Part shown: one piece after another, positions 16,333-26,912 of the stretch
Layout: each line of letters opens with the position of its first letter
How positions within the stretch are numbered: the stretch's first letter is position 1
DNA from: Hahellaceae bacterium
GTDB taxonomy: Bacteria; Pseudomonadota; Gammaproteobacteria; Pseudomonadales; Oleiphilaceae
NCBI GenBank assembly: GCA_016744695.1
Contig: JADGDV010000009.1
Location: 1-64,000, forward strand
Direction: 5' to 3'
Length of the DNA: 64,000 nucleotides
Notes under the pieces: generated by a model
What the model saw: the letters and a program-made list of their open reading frames with translations, nothing else
Database searches by the model: none
What the model was told of the DNA's origin: nothing
Position numbers and translations under genes: made by a program

Positions 16333-17538
16333 ATGGCCTGGAATGAGCCGGGTGGTAATCGTAATGATAAAGATCCCTGGGGCGGCGGTAATCGCGGCAA
16401 TGATCAGGGGCCACCAGATCTTGATGAAGCGCTGAAGAAAGGCATGGAAAAACTGAACAAATTCTTTGGTGGAAAGTCTGGCGGTTCAGGTGGTTCAGAT
16501 AACAAAGGTTCTGGTGCGGCTGCGGGTGGTATATTCCTTGTGGTTATCATTGGTCTGCTTGTTATGCTGGCCTCTCAGTCATTTTATACGGTTGACGCTA
16601 AAGAAAGAGCGGTTGTTCTGCGATTTGGCAAGTTCTTAGAAACTAAAGGGCCTGGTTTACAGTTTAAATTGCCGTTGTTAGACCGAATTGAGAAAGTGGA
16701 TGTGACAACGGTTCGTTCGTCAGCATCTCGTGGTCACATGTTAACGGAAGATGAGAACATCGTAGATGTAAGCTTAACCGTTCAATATGTCGTTAAAGAT
16801 CCTAAGGCTTTTGTGTTAGAGATCCGAAACGGTGAGAGAACCTTAGATTATGCGACTGATGCGGCATTGAGACACGAAGTAGGTGGTTCTGAGTTACATC
16901 AGGTGTTAACAGAGGGACGTTCAATACTAGCGATTAATACCCAAGACCGTTTGCAGAAAGCGATGGACTTTTATCGATCAGGTATAGAAATTAGTAAGGT
17001 CAATATTGAAAGTACTCAAGCGCCTGATGAAGTTAAAGATGCCTTCCAGGATGTTCAGCGAGCTAAAGAAGATGAGCAGCGAGTAAAAGAAGAAGCTGAA
17101 GCTTATAAGAACAAAGTAGTACCTGAGGCTCGTGGTATGGCTCAACGAGTGATCGAGGAAGCGAGTGCTTATAAAGAAGAGGTTATTGCCAGAGCGAAAG
17201 GTGATACCGCTAGATTCTTGAAGTTACTGACTGTGTATGAAAAGGCACCAGGAGTAACACGCGAGCGATTGTATATTGATTCTATGCAGAAAGTTATGAG
17301 CAACAGTAGTAAAGTGCTGCTTGATGTTGAAGGTGGTAACAATATGATGTATCTACCTCTCGATAAAATGGTTTCAGGCAGTTCTGCTAGCTCAGCAGGT
17401 TCTTCGGCATTATCTGGCTCTAAAGTTCAAGGGCGAATGAGTGGTGATGATCTTGGAAGTTTGACAGATCGTGTATTACAAGAACTGAGAACACGTCAGT
17501 CTGACGGCAATTCTACAACTAGAAGAGGGAGAAACTAA
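16333..17538 (+). CDS. hflK: HflK, regulator of the FtsH protease
   Basis: HflK forms with HflC a membrane-bound SPFH complex that surrounds and modulates the FtsH protease. The 401-residue protein has a Gly/Asn-rich cytoplasmic N terminus (about 1-60), one membrane segment (about 64-84) and the SPFH/Band-7 domain (about 85-330) with a long charged coiled-coil region. The C terminus is Ser/Gly-rich. The stop overlaps the hflC start by one base (TAATG), so the two are translationally coupled. Ribosome-binding site CGGAGAG. Confidence 0.95.
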   Translation: MAWNEPGGNRNDKDPWGGGNRGNDQGPPDLDEALKKGMEKLNKFFGGKSGGSGGSDNKGSGAAAGGIFLVVIIGLLVMLASQSFYTVDAKERAVVLRFGKFLETKGPGLQFKLPLLDRIEKVDVTTVRSSASRGHMLTEDENIVDVSLTVQYVVKDPKAFVLEIRNGERTLDYATDAALRHEVGGSELHQVLTEGRSILAINTQDRLQKAMDFYRSGIEISKVNIESTQAPDEVKDAFQDVQRAKEDEQRVKEEAEAYKNKVVPEARGMAQRVIEEASAYKEEVIARAKGDTARFLKLLTVYEKAPGVTRERLYIDSMQKVMSNSSKVLLDVEGGNNMMYLPLDKMVSGSSASSAGSSALSGSKVQGRMSGDDLGSLTDRVLQELRTRQSDGNSTTRRGRN

Positions 17539-18416
17539 TGGGCCCTAAAGCTATAAGCATAATATTCGTAGCCTTAATTGTACTTGTTGTTGGTTCATCT
17601 TCTATATACGTTGTGCCTGAAACACAAAGCGCTGTAAAGCTGCGCTTCGGTGAGCTAATTCAGAATGACATTACGCCTGGGTTGCACTTTAAAGCACCCA
17701 TGATTGATGATATTAAAAAGTTTGATGTTCGTGTTCTTACACTAGATGTACCGACTCGCGAGTATCTTACTATTGAGAAAAAGCCCCTTGAAGTCGATTC
17801 ATTTGTCACATGGCAGATTGAAAATGTAGCCAAGTACTACAAAAGTACTTCAGGTGAAGAAGGGCGTGCGGTTTCATTGCTTTCTTCTCGTATTGATAAT
17901 GGCTTGAGAGATCAGTTTGGTGTTCGTACCATGCATGAAGTTATCTCTGGTCAACGTGATGAATTGATGCTGGAATTAACTAAAGCCATGAGTCTTGTGG
18001 CTGAAGAAGAGTTTGGTATCAAAATCGTTGATATTAGAATTAAAGGAATAGATCTTCCTAAGTCAGTGAGTGGTGATGTGTATCGTAGAATGAGAACTGA
18101 GCGAGAAAAAGAGGCTCAGGAGCATCGTTCTAAAGGTCGTGAATTAGCTGAAGGTATAAAGGCTGACGCTGATAGGCAAGACACGGTTATTCGTGCTGAA
18201 GCGTATCGCGACTCAGAAGAAACGCGTGGTGAGGGTGACGAGATAGCCGCTCAGATTTATGCGGATGCCTATACACAGAATGCTGAGTTTTATTCTTTTT
18301 ATAGAAGCCTTTCAGCTTATGAAAGCGCCTTCTCAAATAAAAGCGACATTCTTGTAATTGACCCTGATAGTGATTTTCTTAAGTATTTGAATCAGTCTCA
18401 GGGTAAAAAGAAATAA
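17538..18416 (+). CDS. hflC: HflC, partner of HflK
   Basis: A 292-residue SPFH protein with an N-terminal signal anchor (about residues 4-24) and the Band-7 domain, followed by the Glu/Arg/Ala-rich helix (EREKEAQEHRSKGRE region) that zips to HflK. Length and order match the family. The start shares one base with the hflK stop. A strong terminator follows at 18446. Confidence 0.95.
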   Translation: MGPKAISIIFVALIVLVVGSSSIYVVPETQSAVKLRFGELIQNDITPGLHFKAPMIDDIKKFDVRVLTLDVPTREYLTIEKKPLEVDSFVTWQIENVAKYYKSTSGEEGRAVSLLSSRIDNGLRDQFGVRTMHEVISGQRDELMLELTKAMSLVAEEEFGIKIVDIRIKGIDLPKSVSGDVYRRMRTEREKEAQEHRSKGRELAEGIKADADRQDTVIRAEAYRDSEETRGEGDEIAAQIYADAYTQNAEFYSFYRSLSAYESAFSNKSDILVIDPDSDFLKYLNQSQGKKK

Positions 18417-18445
18417 TAGCCTAGTAAAATAGCGATTAAAAATAG

Positions 18446-18480
18446 CCGGGTAATCAGTAAATTGATTACCCGGTTTTTTT
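18446..18480 (+). terminator. Rho-independent terminator after hflC
   Basis: CCGGGTAATC pairs with GATTACCCGG around a 7-nt loop, followed by TTTTTTT. It ends the hflKC transcript. The next gene starts 26 bp later. Confidence 0.88.
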
Positions 18481-18506
18481 GTGCGCAATAAAAGGGTAAA
18501 ATCAGC

Positions 18507-18692
18507 ATGTGGCAAGAATTAGGTATCGCTTTCAGTATGCTTTTAGTTATTGAAGGCATTATTCCATTTTTGTACCCTCAGCGCTGGAAGAATATGGTGC
18601 AGGCACTTGCTCAAATTGATAACAAATCAATGAGAGTGATGGGGTTAATTAGTATGTTGCTGGGTACAGGCTTACTTTACCTAGTACATTGA
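18507..18692 (+). CDS. DUF2065 membrane protein (YjeT-like)
   Basis: A 61-residue protein with two predicted membrane helices (about 4-21 and 42-60) joined by a short positive loop containing PQRWKNM. This is the DUF2065 pattern; members sit between hflC and hisZ or purA in many gammaproteobacteria, as here. Biochemical role unknown. GGGTAAA provides a modest ribosome-binding site. Confidence 0.88.
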   Translation: MWQELGIAFSMLLVIEGIIPFLYPQRWKNMVQALAQIDNKSMRVMGLISMLLGTGLLYLVH

Positions 18693-18728
18693 TAATAGTT
18701 TTTTAAAAAAGTCTAAACAGGCATTAAC

Positions 18729-19934
18729 ATGACAGTATCAGATCGTTGGTTGCTCCCTGATGGAGTTGATGAACTACTTCCTCCTGGCGCTAGGGTTGTT
18801 GAGCAACTAAGAAGACGCTTGTTAGATAATATTTTCAATTGGGGGTATGAGTTAATAACACCCCCAATGATTGAATATATTGAGTCTTTACTTACCGGTA
18901 CAGGCAATGACCTTGATCTTCAAACCTTTAAAGTAACAGACCAGTTGTCTGGGCGTTTAATGGGGGTTCGAGCTGACATTACACCACAAGCTGCTCGCAT
19001 AGATGCTCATTGTTTGCAGCATCAGGGTGTTACAAGATTATGCTATGCAGATGCAGTTTTGCATACTCGTCCTGCTCATTTGTTAACCAATCGATGCCCA
19101 ATACAAATTGGTTGTGAATTATTTGGCGAATCATCACTCTCTGCTGATGTTGAAGTGATTTCGCTTATGCTTGATACCTTGAAGTTGGCAGGTTTAGAAA
19201 AAGTACATGTTGATTTGGCTCATGTAGGTATTTATCGAGGTTTAATTTCAAAGGCTGGTCTCACTGCTGATTCTGAGCGAGCGGTGTTTGATGCTTTACG
19301 AAGAAAATCAATCCCTGAGCTTGATGAATTACTTTCCGATGAGTCAGCTAATGCCGATGTAACGCGAATGCTTCGTGAAATGGCCAATGCCGCGGGAGGT
19401 ATTGATGCCATTATGAATATAAAGTCTATTGTTGCGGGTGCTTCTCAGGAAGTCCTTAATGCGGTAGACCAGCTTGAGCATATTTGTACTCAGTTGCAGC
19501 AGCGTTACCCCAATATACAGTTAGGTTTCGATTTCTGCGAGTTACGGGGTTATAACTATCATACTGGTTTGGTTTTCTCCGCTTACTACCCTGGTTTTGG
19601 TCAGGCTGTGGCTCAAGGGGGGCGTTATAACTCTATTGGCACTGAATTTGGTAGTGATCGTCCTGCGACAGGCTTCAGCGCAGATTTAAAAATACTAGCG
19701 TCTCTGGTTTCGCCTAATGGAGTTGAGTTACCTAAAGGTATTTTAGCACCTTGCGATGATGATCCTTCTTTATGGAGTGCTATTAGTTCTTTGCGTGAAA
19801 CAGAGCGGGTGGTTCAGTTATTGTCTTGTAAAGATGAGTCTGACGCTTCTTTGCCTGATTCTTCTGTGGAATTTGAGTGTGATAGGCAACTTGTGAAAGA
19901 AAATGATGGATGGGTGGTTAAGGCGAGAGTATAA
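18729..19934 (+). CDS. hisZ: ATP phosphoribosyltransferase regulatory subunit HisZ
   Basis: HisZ is a catalytically inactive histidyl-tRNA synthetase paralogue that activates the short form of HisG, the first enzyme of histidine synthesis. The 401 residues keep the class-II synthetase core (WLLPDGVDELLPP at the N terminus, the RADITPQAAR motif near 80, and a GGRYNSIG motif near 298) but lack the anticodon-binding domain, which separates it from HisS. Its place before purA is conserved in Pseudomonas and relatives. It implies a short-form hisG elsewhere in the genome. Confidence 0.93.
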   Translation: MTVSDRWLLPDGVDELLPPGARVVEQLRRRLLDNIFNWGYELITPPMIEYIESLLTGTGNDLDLQTFKVTDQLSGRLMGVRADITPQAARIDAHCLQHQGVTRLCYADAVLHTRPAHLLTNRCPIQIGCELFGESSLSADVEVISLMLDTLKLAGLEKVHVDLAHVGIYRGLISKAGLTADSERAVFDALRRKSIPELDELLSDESANADVTRMLREMANAAGGIDAIMNIKSIVAGASQEVLNAVDQLEHICTQLQQRYPNIQLGFDFCELRGYNYHTGLVFSAYYPGFGQAVAQGGRYNSIGTEFGSDRPATGFSADLKILASLVSPNGVELPKGILAPCDDDPSLWSAISSLRETERVVQLLSCKDESDASLPDSSVEFECDRQLVKENDGWVVKARV

Positions 19935-20004
19935 TCCCCCTCGGCTTTTTAAAACAAAGATGGAATATCTTGTTTTACGCGGTTTGTAGTTAACTTTGTA
20001 TTTG

Positions 20005-20033
20005 TTGACGTTGTTTTATTAAATTTATATTTG
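20005..20033 (+). promoter_or_regulatory. Candidate promoter for purA
   Basis: TTGACG (20005-20010), a 17-bp spacer, then TATTTG (20028-20033). It lies 22 bp before the purA start. The -35 is good, the -10 only fair. Confidence 0.4.
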
Positions 20034-20051
20034 TCTAAACAGAGTGTATAA

Positions 20052-21347
<1,296 letters not shown>

Positions 21348-21380
21348 ATTGATTAGTTAAGCGCTCGAACTAGTAGAAAC

Positions 21381-21412
21381 AAAAAAGGCAGAGTATTTAC
21401 TCTGCCTTTTTT
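21381..21412. terminator. Bidirectional terminator between purA and cmoB
   Basis: The stem GGCAGAGT...ACTCTGCC (21387-21406) has an A-run on its left and a T-run on its right, so it can end both convergent transcripts. Confidence 0.88.
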
Positions 21413-21431
21413 ATTACCATCATATTATGTT

Positions 21432-22415
21432 TTATTTAGTGGCAACAAACGTAGCTCTCAATGGAGCAGGGTAGCCTTCAATCGTTTTTGAAGAATCATT
21501 CGGGTCAAGAAAGCTATCTAGCGACTGATAAACCATCCAGTCCGTTTTTCGTTGTTCTTCAATCGATGTTTTATTTAAATCGACCAACTTAATGTCGTTA
21601 AACCCCGCACGTCTAAGCCATAATCTCAATGTATCGCAGCTAGGTATAAACCAAACATTTCTCATCATCGCATAGCGGTCTTCAGGCATTAAGCATTCGC
21701 CTTCTTCACCTTCAATGACTAAGGTTTCAAGTACCAGTTCACCGCCTTTTCGTAAGGTACCTTTGAGTTCAATTAAATGATCGATTGGAGATCTACGATG
21801 ATACAAAACACCCATTGAGAAGGTGGTATCAAATGCTTGAAGGTTTTCAGGGACTTCTTCCATCTTAACCGGCAACAAATGCACTGGTGCCTTAGGTCCA
21901 CAGTATTTTTTAATGGATTCAAACTGAGTAAGAAATAAGTAGCTGGGATCAATACCTATAATTCGAGCCGCCCCTTCACCTAGCATTCGCCAGCAGTGAT
22001 AACCTGAGCCGCACCCTACATCAAGAATGAGTCTGTTTTTAAGAGGGGATATATGAGGTGCAATGCGATCCCATTTCCAATCTGAGTGCCATTCTGTATC
22101 AACAAAGGTGTCAAAAAGCTGAAAAGGGCCTTTTCGCCAAGGCTTAAGAACACTAAGTGCAGCATTGATTTGCTCTGTTTGCTCAGGTGAGCAGCCACCG
22201 TCTTTAGTGACGGTAATCGCTGAAGCGTTTAGATCAACGTTGTCAGGGGTAATATCTGGAAGTTGATTTAATGTCTCTTGCCAGCGAACTAAGTCACCAT
22301 GAGGGTTGTCTTGTAATCGCTGTTCTAACATCGGAATAAGCCCATCCAGCCAGCGGTTTAAAGGGCCTGCTTTCATTGCTTGGAATAGGTCTTGATATAG
22401 CTTGTAAAAATCCAC
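21432..22415 (-). CDS. cmoB: tRNA uridine 34 carboxymethyltransferase CmoB
   Basis: CmoB transfers the carboxymethyl group of carboxy-SAM to 5-hydroxyuridine 34, giving cmo5U in tRNA. The 327 residues fit the family. The SAM-binding motif LDVGCGSGYH lies near residue 130, with a GVLYHRRSP motif near 208. A CmoB-type N-terminal domain precedes it. cmoA lies 53 bp upstream in the same direction, so the two steps of the pathway are probably co-transcribed. Confidence 0.95.
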   Translation of the reverse strand: MDFYKLYQDLFQAMKAGPLNRWLDGLIPMLEQRLQDNPHGDLVRWQETLNQLPDITPDNVDLNASAITVTKDGGCSPEQTEQINAALSVLKPWRKGPFQLFDTFVDTEWHSDWKWDRIAPHISPLKNRLILDVGCGSGYHCWRMLGEGAARIIGIDPSYLFLTQFESIKKYCGPKAPVHLLPVKMEEVPENLQAFDTTFSMGVLYHRRSPIDHLIELKGTLRKGGELVLETLVIEGEEGECLMPEDRYAMMRNVWFIPSCDTLRLWLRRAGFNDIKLVDLNKTSIEEQRKTDWMVYQSLDSFLDPNDSSKTIEGYPAPLRATFVATK

Positions 22416-22468
22416 AGTATAAAACCAGTAAAGTTAATGAAATTAAAAAGTACGCCAGAGTGACGGCA

Positions 22469-23203
22469 TTATTTAATTGCCAAAAATGAAACAAAATTAA
22501 AGCATTGATACCAGAGTTGTACCTCAGAAAACCCCGAATCAAGTAAGCGTTGTTTATGATCGTCTATTGTTTCAGGAATAAGTACCTGTTCAAGAGCAGA
22601 ACGCTTCTGGCTAATTTCTAGCTCACTGTAGCCATTGGCTTTCTTAAAGTCATAATGTAATGCTTCAAGGGTCTGCTGTTCTTCTGGTGATTCAAAATGA
22701 ACTTTTTCAGAAAGAATCAAAACACCGCCAGGTTTTAAGCCCTTTGAAATGTTTTTGAGAAGGTTTAGACGGTCTTCTTGCTGTAAAAACTGCAGGGTAA
22801 AGTTCAGCGTGACAACGGATGCATTTTCAATCTCTATATCACGAATATCTGCACAGCGAAGTTCAATAGGCGCTGGACTATTGTCTAGTTCAATATAGTG
22901 TTCGCAGCGTTTGACCATAGATTCTGAGTTATCAACGGCAATTAATTTACTCGGTGTATCTTTTAAACCGTGGCGCATCGCTAAGGTTGCAGCACCGAGT
23001 GAGCAGCCAAGGTCATAACAGTTAGTGCCTGCTTGAACATAGCGTTCGGTGATTAAGCCTATCATCGGAATGATTGTGGTATAGCCAGGTACAGATCGTT
23101 GAATCATATCCGGAAATACTCTGGCAACCGCATCATCAAATGCAAAATCTGCCACGCGATCTAAAGGTGAGGCGTAAATATTGTCGGGCTTTTGGTCTAC
23201 CAT
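22469..23203 (-). CDS. cmoA: Carboxy-SAM synthase CmoA
   Basis: CmoA makes carboxy-S-adenosylmethionine from SAM and prephenate, the donor used by CmoB. The 244-residue class I methyltransferase fold shows DLGCSLGAAT near residue 64 and the NFTLQFL motif near 135, typical of the family. The start MVDQKPDNIYASPL also fits. First gene of the cmoA-cmoB pair. Confidence 0.95.
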   Translation of the reverse strand: MVDQKPDNIYASPLDRVADFAFDDAVARVFPDMIQRSVPGYTTIIPMIGLITERYVQAGTNCYDLGCSLGAATLAMRHGLKDTPSKLIAVDNSESMVKRCEHYIELDNSPAPIELRCADIRDIEIENASVVTLNFTLQFLQQEDRLNLLKNISKGLKPGGVLILSEKVHFESPEEQQTLEALHYDFKKANGYSELEISQKRSALEQVLIPETIDDHKQRLLDSGFSEVQLWYQCFNFVSFLAIK

Positions 23204-23257
23204 GTAACTACCAGAGAGTTCAGAAATAAAATGTTGTATAGAATATAGAGGGGGATT

Positions 23258-24169
23258 TTAACCTATTGGGCGATTTTTCCCAATCGAAGCAGGTATTTTG
23301 AATAATTTAATTTGAGAAACAACCATACCGATAAGCATGAGCGAACAGCCTATTTGCGCTTTAACGCTCAATACTTCATTTAACAATAACCAGCCACCAA
23401 TAGCGGCAAAGAGTGCTTCGAGACTAAGAATAATGGCTGCATGAGCTGGGTGCGCATCTTGTTGAGCAACCACTTGTAATGTGTATGCAATGCCGACAGA
23501 GAGTATGCCTGTGAAAAGTATAGATTCCCCAGCCAGAAGAATGTTATTGCCGTCTATCGTTTCGGTAAATAGCGCCACCAATAAACTGAGAAGTGCGCAG
23601 ATAGAAAACTGAACAACGGAGAGTGCAATAGGGGATACCTTAGGTGAGAACTTCGCAATAATAAGAACATGGCCAGCCCAGAATAAGGCGCTGATTAGAA
23701 TGAGTGTATCGCCATAGCCTAGGGATAAATCATCCGTAATACTGAGTAGGAAGAGTCCTGCTAGGGCTAGGGTACCACCAATCCAGGTTTCTTTTCGTGT
23801 GTACTGTCCAAAGAAAAGCCCTATGAGGGGAACAATGACGATATATAGCCCCGTAATAAAACCTGCTTTACCCGCAGTCGTATATTGAATGCCTACCTGC
23901 TGAAAGGTTGAACCCATAAATAAGAATAGGCCGGCAATAGCACCATAATATAAAACGTTTCTTGATGTTTTTTCATTTGATTTAGACGAAAACCACCACC
24001 ATACAGGGAGTAATGAAAGTGTACCTAGCGCAAAGCGTGCTGCATTGAACGTAAATGGCCCAACATGTTCCATTCCTGTACGTTGAAATACAAAGGCAAA
24101 GCCCCAAATCGCAGCGGTGATGAGTAATAAAATGTTTGAGCGTAGCTTAGCGGTACTCGTATTTTTCAA
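23258..24169 (-). CDS. EamA-family (DMT) inner-membrane transporter
   Basis: A 303-residue protein with about ten hydrophobic helices in two EamA repeats (about 12-140 and 155-290). The first repeat begins with the usual ITAAIWGFAFVFQR motif, the second with LISALFWAGHVL. DMT permeases export amino acids, metabolites or drugs; the substrate cannot be read from the sequence. It lies 55 bp upstream of cmoA, on the same strand, without an obvious functional link. Confidence 0.85.
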   Translation of the reverse strand: MKNTSTAKLRSNILLLITAAIWGFAFVFQRTGMEHVGPFTFNAARFALGTLSLLPVWWWFSSKSNEKTSRNVLYYGAIAGLFLFMGSTFQQVGIQYTTAGKAGFITGLYIVIVPLIGLFFGQYTRKETWIGGTLALAGLFLLSITDDLSLGYGDTLILISALFWAGHVLIIAKFSPKVSPIALSVVQFSICALLSLLVALFTETIDGNNILLAGESILFTGILSVGIAYTLQVVAQQDAHPAHAAIILSLEALFAAIGGWLLLNEVLSVKAQIGCSLMLIGMVVSQIKLFKIPASIGKNRPIG

Positions 24170-24189
24170 GGTATTTGTCGCTATAAGGT

Positions 24190-24504
24190 TTACTGGCAGC
24201 GGATGCCGCGGTTTTTATAATCGACAATCAAACCCAGCATAGTAAGGTCTGAGTCTGACTGAATAAACAAGTAGCCATCAATACATTGTGATGTTTGCTC
24301 TGAGGGCTTACGTGAAATTAAGTGCTCCTCACCCTTATTGATTATAATAGCCTGATAGGTACTGATTGAGTAATCACCTTTGCTCTCGTTGTGCTTAACT
24401 TTACCTGCAAATTCTAAAATGGCAAGGGTCGCTATTACGGTTGCAATAATCGCTATAATTAGGGTGTTTTTGCTTACTTTATCGTTGTTGGTTGTATCTG
24501 ACAT
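24190..24504 (-). CDS. Small single-pass membrane protein, unknown
   Basis: A 104-residue protein: a short cytoplasmic start, one membrane helix at about residues 13-30 (IIAIIATVIATLAI), then a hydrophilic domain with two Cys (near residues 89 and 103). No motif recognised. It lies just upstream of the EamA gene, on the same strand, with 20 bp between. Confidence 0.65.
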   Translation of the reverse strand: MSDTTNNDKVSKNTLIIAIIATVIATLAILEFAGKVKHNESKGDYSISTYQAIIINKGEEHLISRKPSEQTSQCIDGYLFIQSDSDLTMLGLIVDYKNRGIRCQ

Positions 24505-24550
24505 GAATGTTCCTGCAGGTTTAGTTGTTCTGTCTTTAACTGTTCTTTCT

Positions 24551-25549
24551 CTAATACAGCTTTAATGGTTCTTCATCTAATATAGCAAACTGCTCTCGCA
24601 ATTCTAGAATGTGCTCAGCCCAGTAGCGTTCAGTATTAAACCATGGGAAGTGATGAGGAAAGGCTGGGTCGGTCCAACGTTTGGCCAACCATGCACTGTA
24701 GTTCATGATTCTTAAGGTGCGAAGGGGCTCTATTAGTTTTATTTGTGAGGTGTCAAACTTATAAAATTCATTATAGCCATCAACAATTTCAGATAGCTGC
24801 CCTGTACGTTGCTGGCGGTCACCTGACAATAGTAGCCATATATCTTGAATAGCAGGGCCATTACGACAATCATCAAAGTCTACAAAGTGAGGTAAGTCAT
24901 TGCGCCAAAGTACGTTACCGCCATGGCAGTCACCATGAATACGAAAGTTGTTAAGGTCTGGGCATTGCTGCCAAATAGTTTGTACTTTATTTATGAGATC
25001 TTGAGATAGCGTGTCGTAAGCCATTTTTAGGTCTTTTGGGATGAAATCGTTTTCCAAAAGAAACGCTCTGCTGGCAATTGCCCATTCGTCGACCGTAATG
25101 GTGGGGCGGTGTTTAAATTGTTCTTTTGCTCCTACTGCGTGCATCCGACCAAGATACCGGCCCATTAAAAAAAGGCTGTCTAGGTTATCTAACTCGGGGG
25201 CATGTCCACCTTGTCGCTTAAATATGGAGAAATGAAAACCATTGTATTGATGAAGAGTGGTTCCGTTTTCATCTTTAACAGGAGGGACTACAGGGAGCTC
25301 TTGATCAAATAGTTCCCATGTATATTGGTGCTCTTCAAGTATTGCGTCTTCACTCCAGCGGTGAGGGCGGTAAAATTTTGCAATGATAGGTGTACCTTCT
25401 TCTACACCGACTTGATAAACCCTGTTTTCGTAACTGTTGAGCGGGAATATTCGAGCGTCACTCATAATGCCTAAGCTTTCTACAGCATCAATGACAGTTT
25501 CTGGCTTGAGATCATTATAGGGGTGAGCGTGATCTAATGTATTTATCAT
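24551..25549 (-). CDS. srkA: Stress response kinase SrkA (YihE)
   Basis: SrkA is a Ser/Thr kinase of the aminoglycoside-phosphotransferase fold that protects cells in stress and counteracts MazF-linked death in E. coli. The 332-residue length fits. The catalytic HGDCHGGNVLW motif lies near 204 and the metal-binding FVDFDDCRNGP near 222. The N terminus has the SYENRVYQV strand of the ATP site. No neighbour suggests a special role. Confidence 0.92.
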   Translation of the reverse strand: MINTLDHAHPYNDLKPETVIDAVESLGIMSDARIFPLNSYENRVYQVGVEEGTPIIAKFYRPHRWSEDAILEEHQYTWELFDQELPVVPPVKDENGTTLHQYNGFHFSIFKRQGGHAPELDNLDSLFLMGRYLGRMHAVGAKEQFKHRPTITVDEWAIASRAFLLENDFIPKDLKMAYDTLSQDLINKVQTIWQQCPDLNNFRIHGDCHGGNVLWRNDLPHFVDFDDCRNGPAIQDIWLLLSGDRQQRTGQLSEIVDGYNEFYKFDTSQIKLIEPLRTLRIMNYSAWLAKRWTDPAFPHHFPWFNTERYWAEHILELREQFAILDEEPLKLY

Positions 25550-25706
25550 TTGCCTATCATATCATATTGCGGGGCTTTCCCTTTTATTAAATCAGCTTTG
25601 TAGTATAGTCAGGCTTTAGTGCATGAAAATCTTGAATTAATGATTGGTTGTACATGCATAGTCCGTTAATTTTACTGTCTAATAATTAAACAGGGAGTTT
25701 TTTGAA

Positions 25707-26216
25707 ATGAAGCAAATCCTTTGTGTTGTGTTGTGTCTTTTTGTGGCCGCTTGTGCATCATCATCTCGTAGAAGTGTAGAAACGGATCATGATAAAAGTG
25801 CACCTTTTGATAGCTATAAAACATTTAGCGTAGAAGCTGTTCAGCAAGAACAGCAATATGTTGCATTAAATGGTCTACTGAAAAAAGCGATTGCTGACAG
25901 CCTCTCAACTAAAGGCTTGAGCTACTCTGAGACCGGAGATGTTGATCTTATTGTACGGTTTGCTGCACGTATAACTCATGAGCAACAGATGAGACTTGAG
26001 CAAATTAGTACCGGTAAAGGTGTGTATACACGAAGTCAGGCAGAAGCGGTTAATGAAGGTGCTTTATTAATCAATGTTGTTGATGTTAAGCAAGATAGGG
26101 TTGTTTGGAAGGCATCGTCTGTAAGTGATATTACGGGTATAGATCTTGATAAAGTAACTCAGGTTCAGGCTGATAAAGCGTTGAGTGAAATATTGGTAGA
26201 TTATCCATCAAAGTAA
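25707..26216 (+). CDS. DUF4136-type lipoprotein
   Basis: A 169-residue predicted lipoprotein. The signal ends in a VAAC lipobox (Cys16). The mature part begins with a PFDSYKTFSV-like segment and contains DVDLIVRFAARI and VVDVKQDRVVWKA, the usual pattern of the DUF4136 family, which is secreted and of unknown role. It is preceded by GGGAG. A perfect hairpin follows at 26229. Confidence 0.8.
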   Translation: MKQILCVVLCLFVAACASSSRRSVETDHDKSAPFDSYKTFSVEAVQQEQQYVALNGLLKKAIADSLSTKGLSYSETGDVDLIVRFAARITHEQQMRLEQISTGKGVYTRSQAEAVNEGALLINVVDVKQDRVVWKASSVSDITGIDLDKVTQVQADKALSEILVDYPSK

Positions 26217-26228
26217 GATCTATTTTTT

Positions 26229-26257
26229 GCCATCCGGAGGTTAAACCTCCGGCTGGC
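26229..26257. repeat. Palindromic hairpin between convergent genes
   Basis: GCCAtCCGGAGGTT pairs with AACCTCCGGcTGGC, a 13-bp stem with one mismatch and almost no loop. No T-run follows in either direction, so it is not a canonical terminator; it may be a REP-type element or a Rho-assisted end between 25707-26216 and 26283-26687. Confidence 0.6.
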
Positions 26258-26282
26258 AAATAGTCAATTTATGATGTTTATT

Positions 26283-26687
26283 TTACGGTTTGATACCGTG
26301 AAGCCTGAACCAGTTCTCGTCTAATTCCCAGTTGACGGAATCAAAGTCTGAATTTCTTAGAACAATGTCTTTTGCTTTAGCCTGAAGTCGCGCCATTTGT
26401 TTTTGTGCTTGTTGTATCTCGTTGTCATTGTCTGTCGTATCTTTTAACTCGGGAAATAGAATTTTTAGTGCAGTCGATACGGGGATTTCTGTTGAGCGAA
26501 GTGAGCCCATTATTGCTGTGTTGCCTTCTTTTCTGAGAATGCGAAAAGGGTAAGGGTAGGCATTTAGTTCTTTATCCTCCATGACAATATTGTTAATAAA
26601 AATAATCGACATGTTGCTATAAACAATCCATGCAACAAAAAAAGAGGCGATTAACATAACAATAGTGAATTGTTTTTTATCGGACAT
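26283..26687 (-). CDS. Single-pass membrane protein, unknown
   Basis: A 134-residue protein with an N-terminal membrane helix (about residues 8-33) and a hydrophilic domain containing a Gln/Ala-rich probable coiled coil (QQAQKQMARLQAKAKD region, about 92-108). No family recognised. It stands alone, convergent with the DUF4136 gene and divergent from the AraC-type gene. Confidence 0.65.
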   Translation of the reverse strand: MSDKKQFTIVMLIASFFVAWIVYSNMSIIFINNIVMEDKELNAYPYPFRILRKEGNTAIMGSLRSTEIPVSTALKILFPELKDTTDNDNEIQQAQKQMARLQAKAKDIVLRNSDFDSVNWELDENWFRLHGIKP

Positions 26688-26912
26688 GCATGCTCCGTAG
26701 TTGGGCTTTATAGTGAAATTCAGAAAGACTATAGGCCTATTCTATCGTGCTCCCCATTGGAAATACTATAATTTTTAACGTAAAGTTTTTGAATTAGTCT
26801 GTTTTTAAAGTGTACTTAATTAAAGCAGCAGGTTTCTCAGGGGCTTGATTATTTAGCAAGGCAGCCACATTAAAGAATAAGTAGAGTGTAAAAACTAGAT
26901 AAATGAGGGTTT

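Noticed and set aside
26229-26257. Rho-independent terminator between convergent genes
   Set aside because: The stem is excellent but no T-run follows it in either direction, so I list it as a palindrome only.
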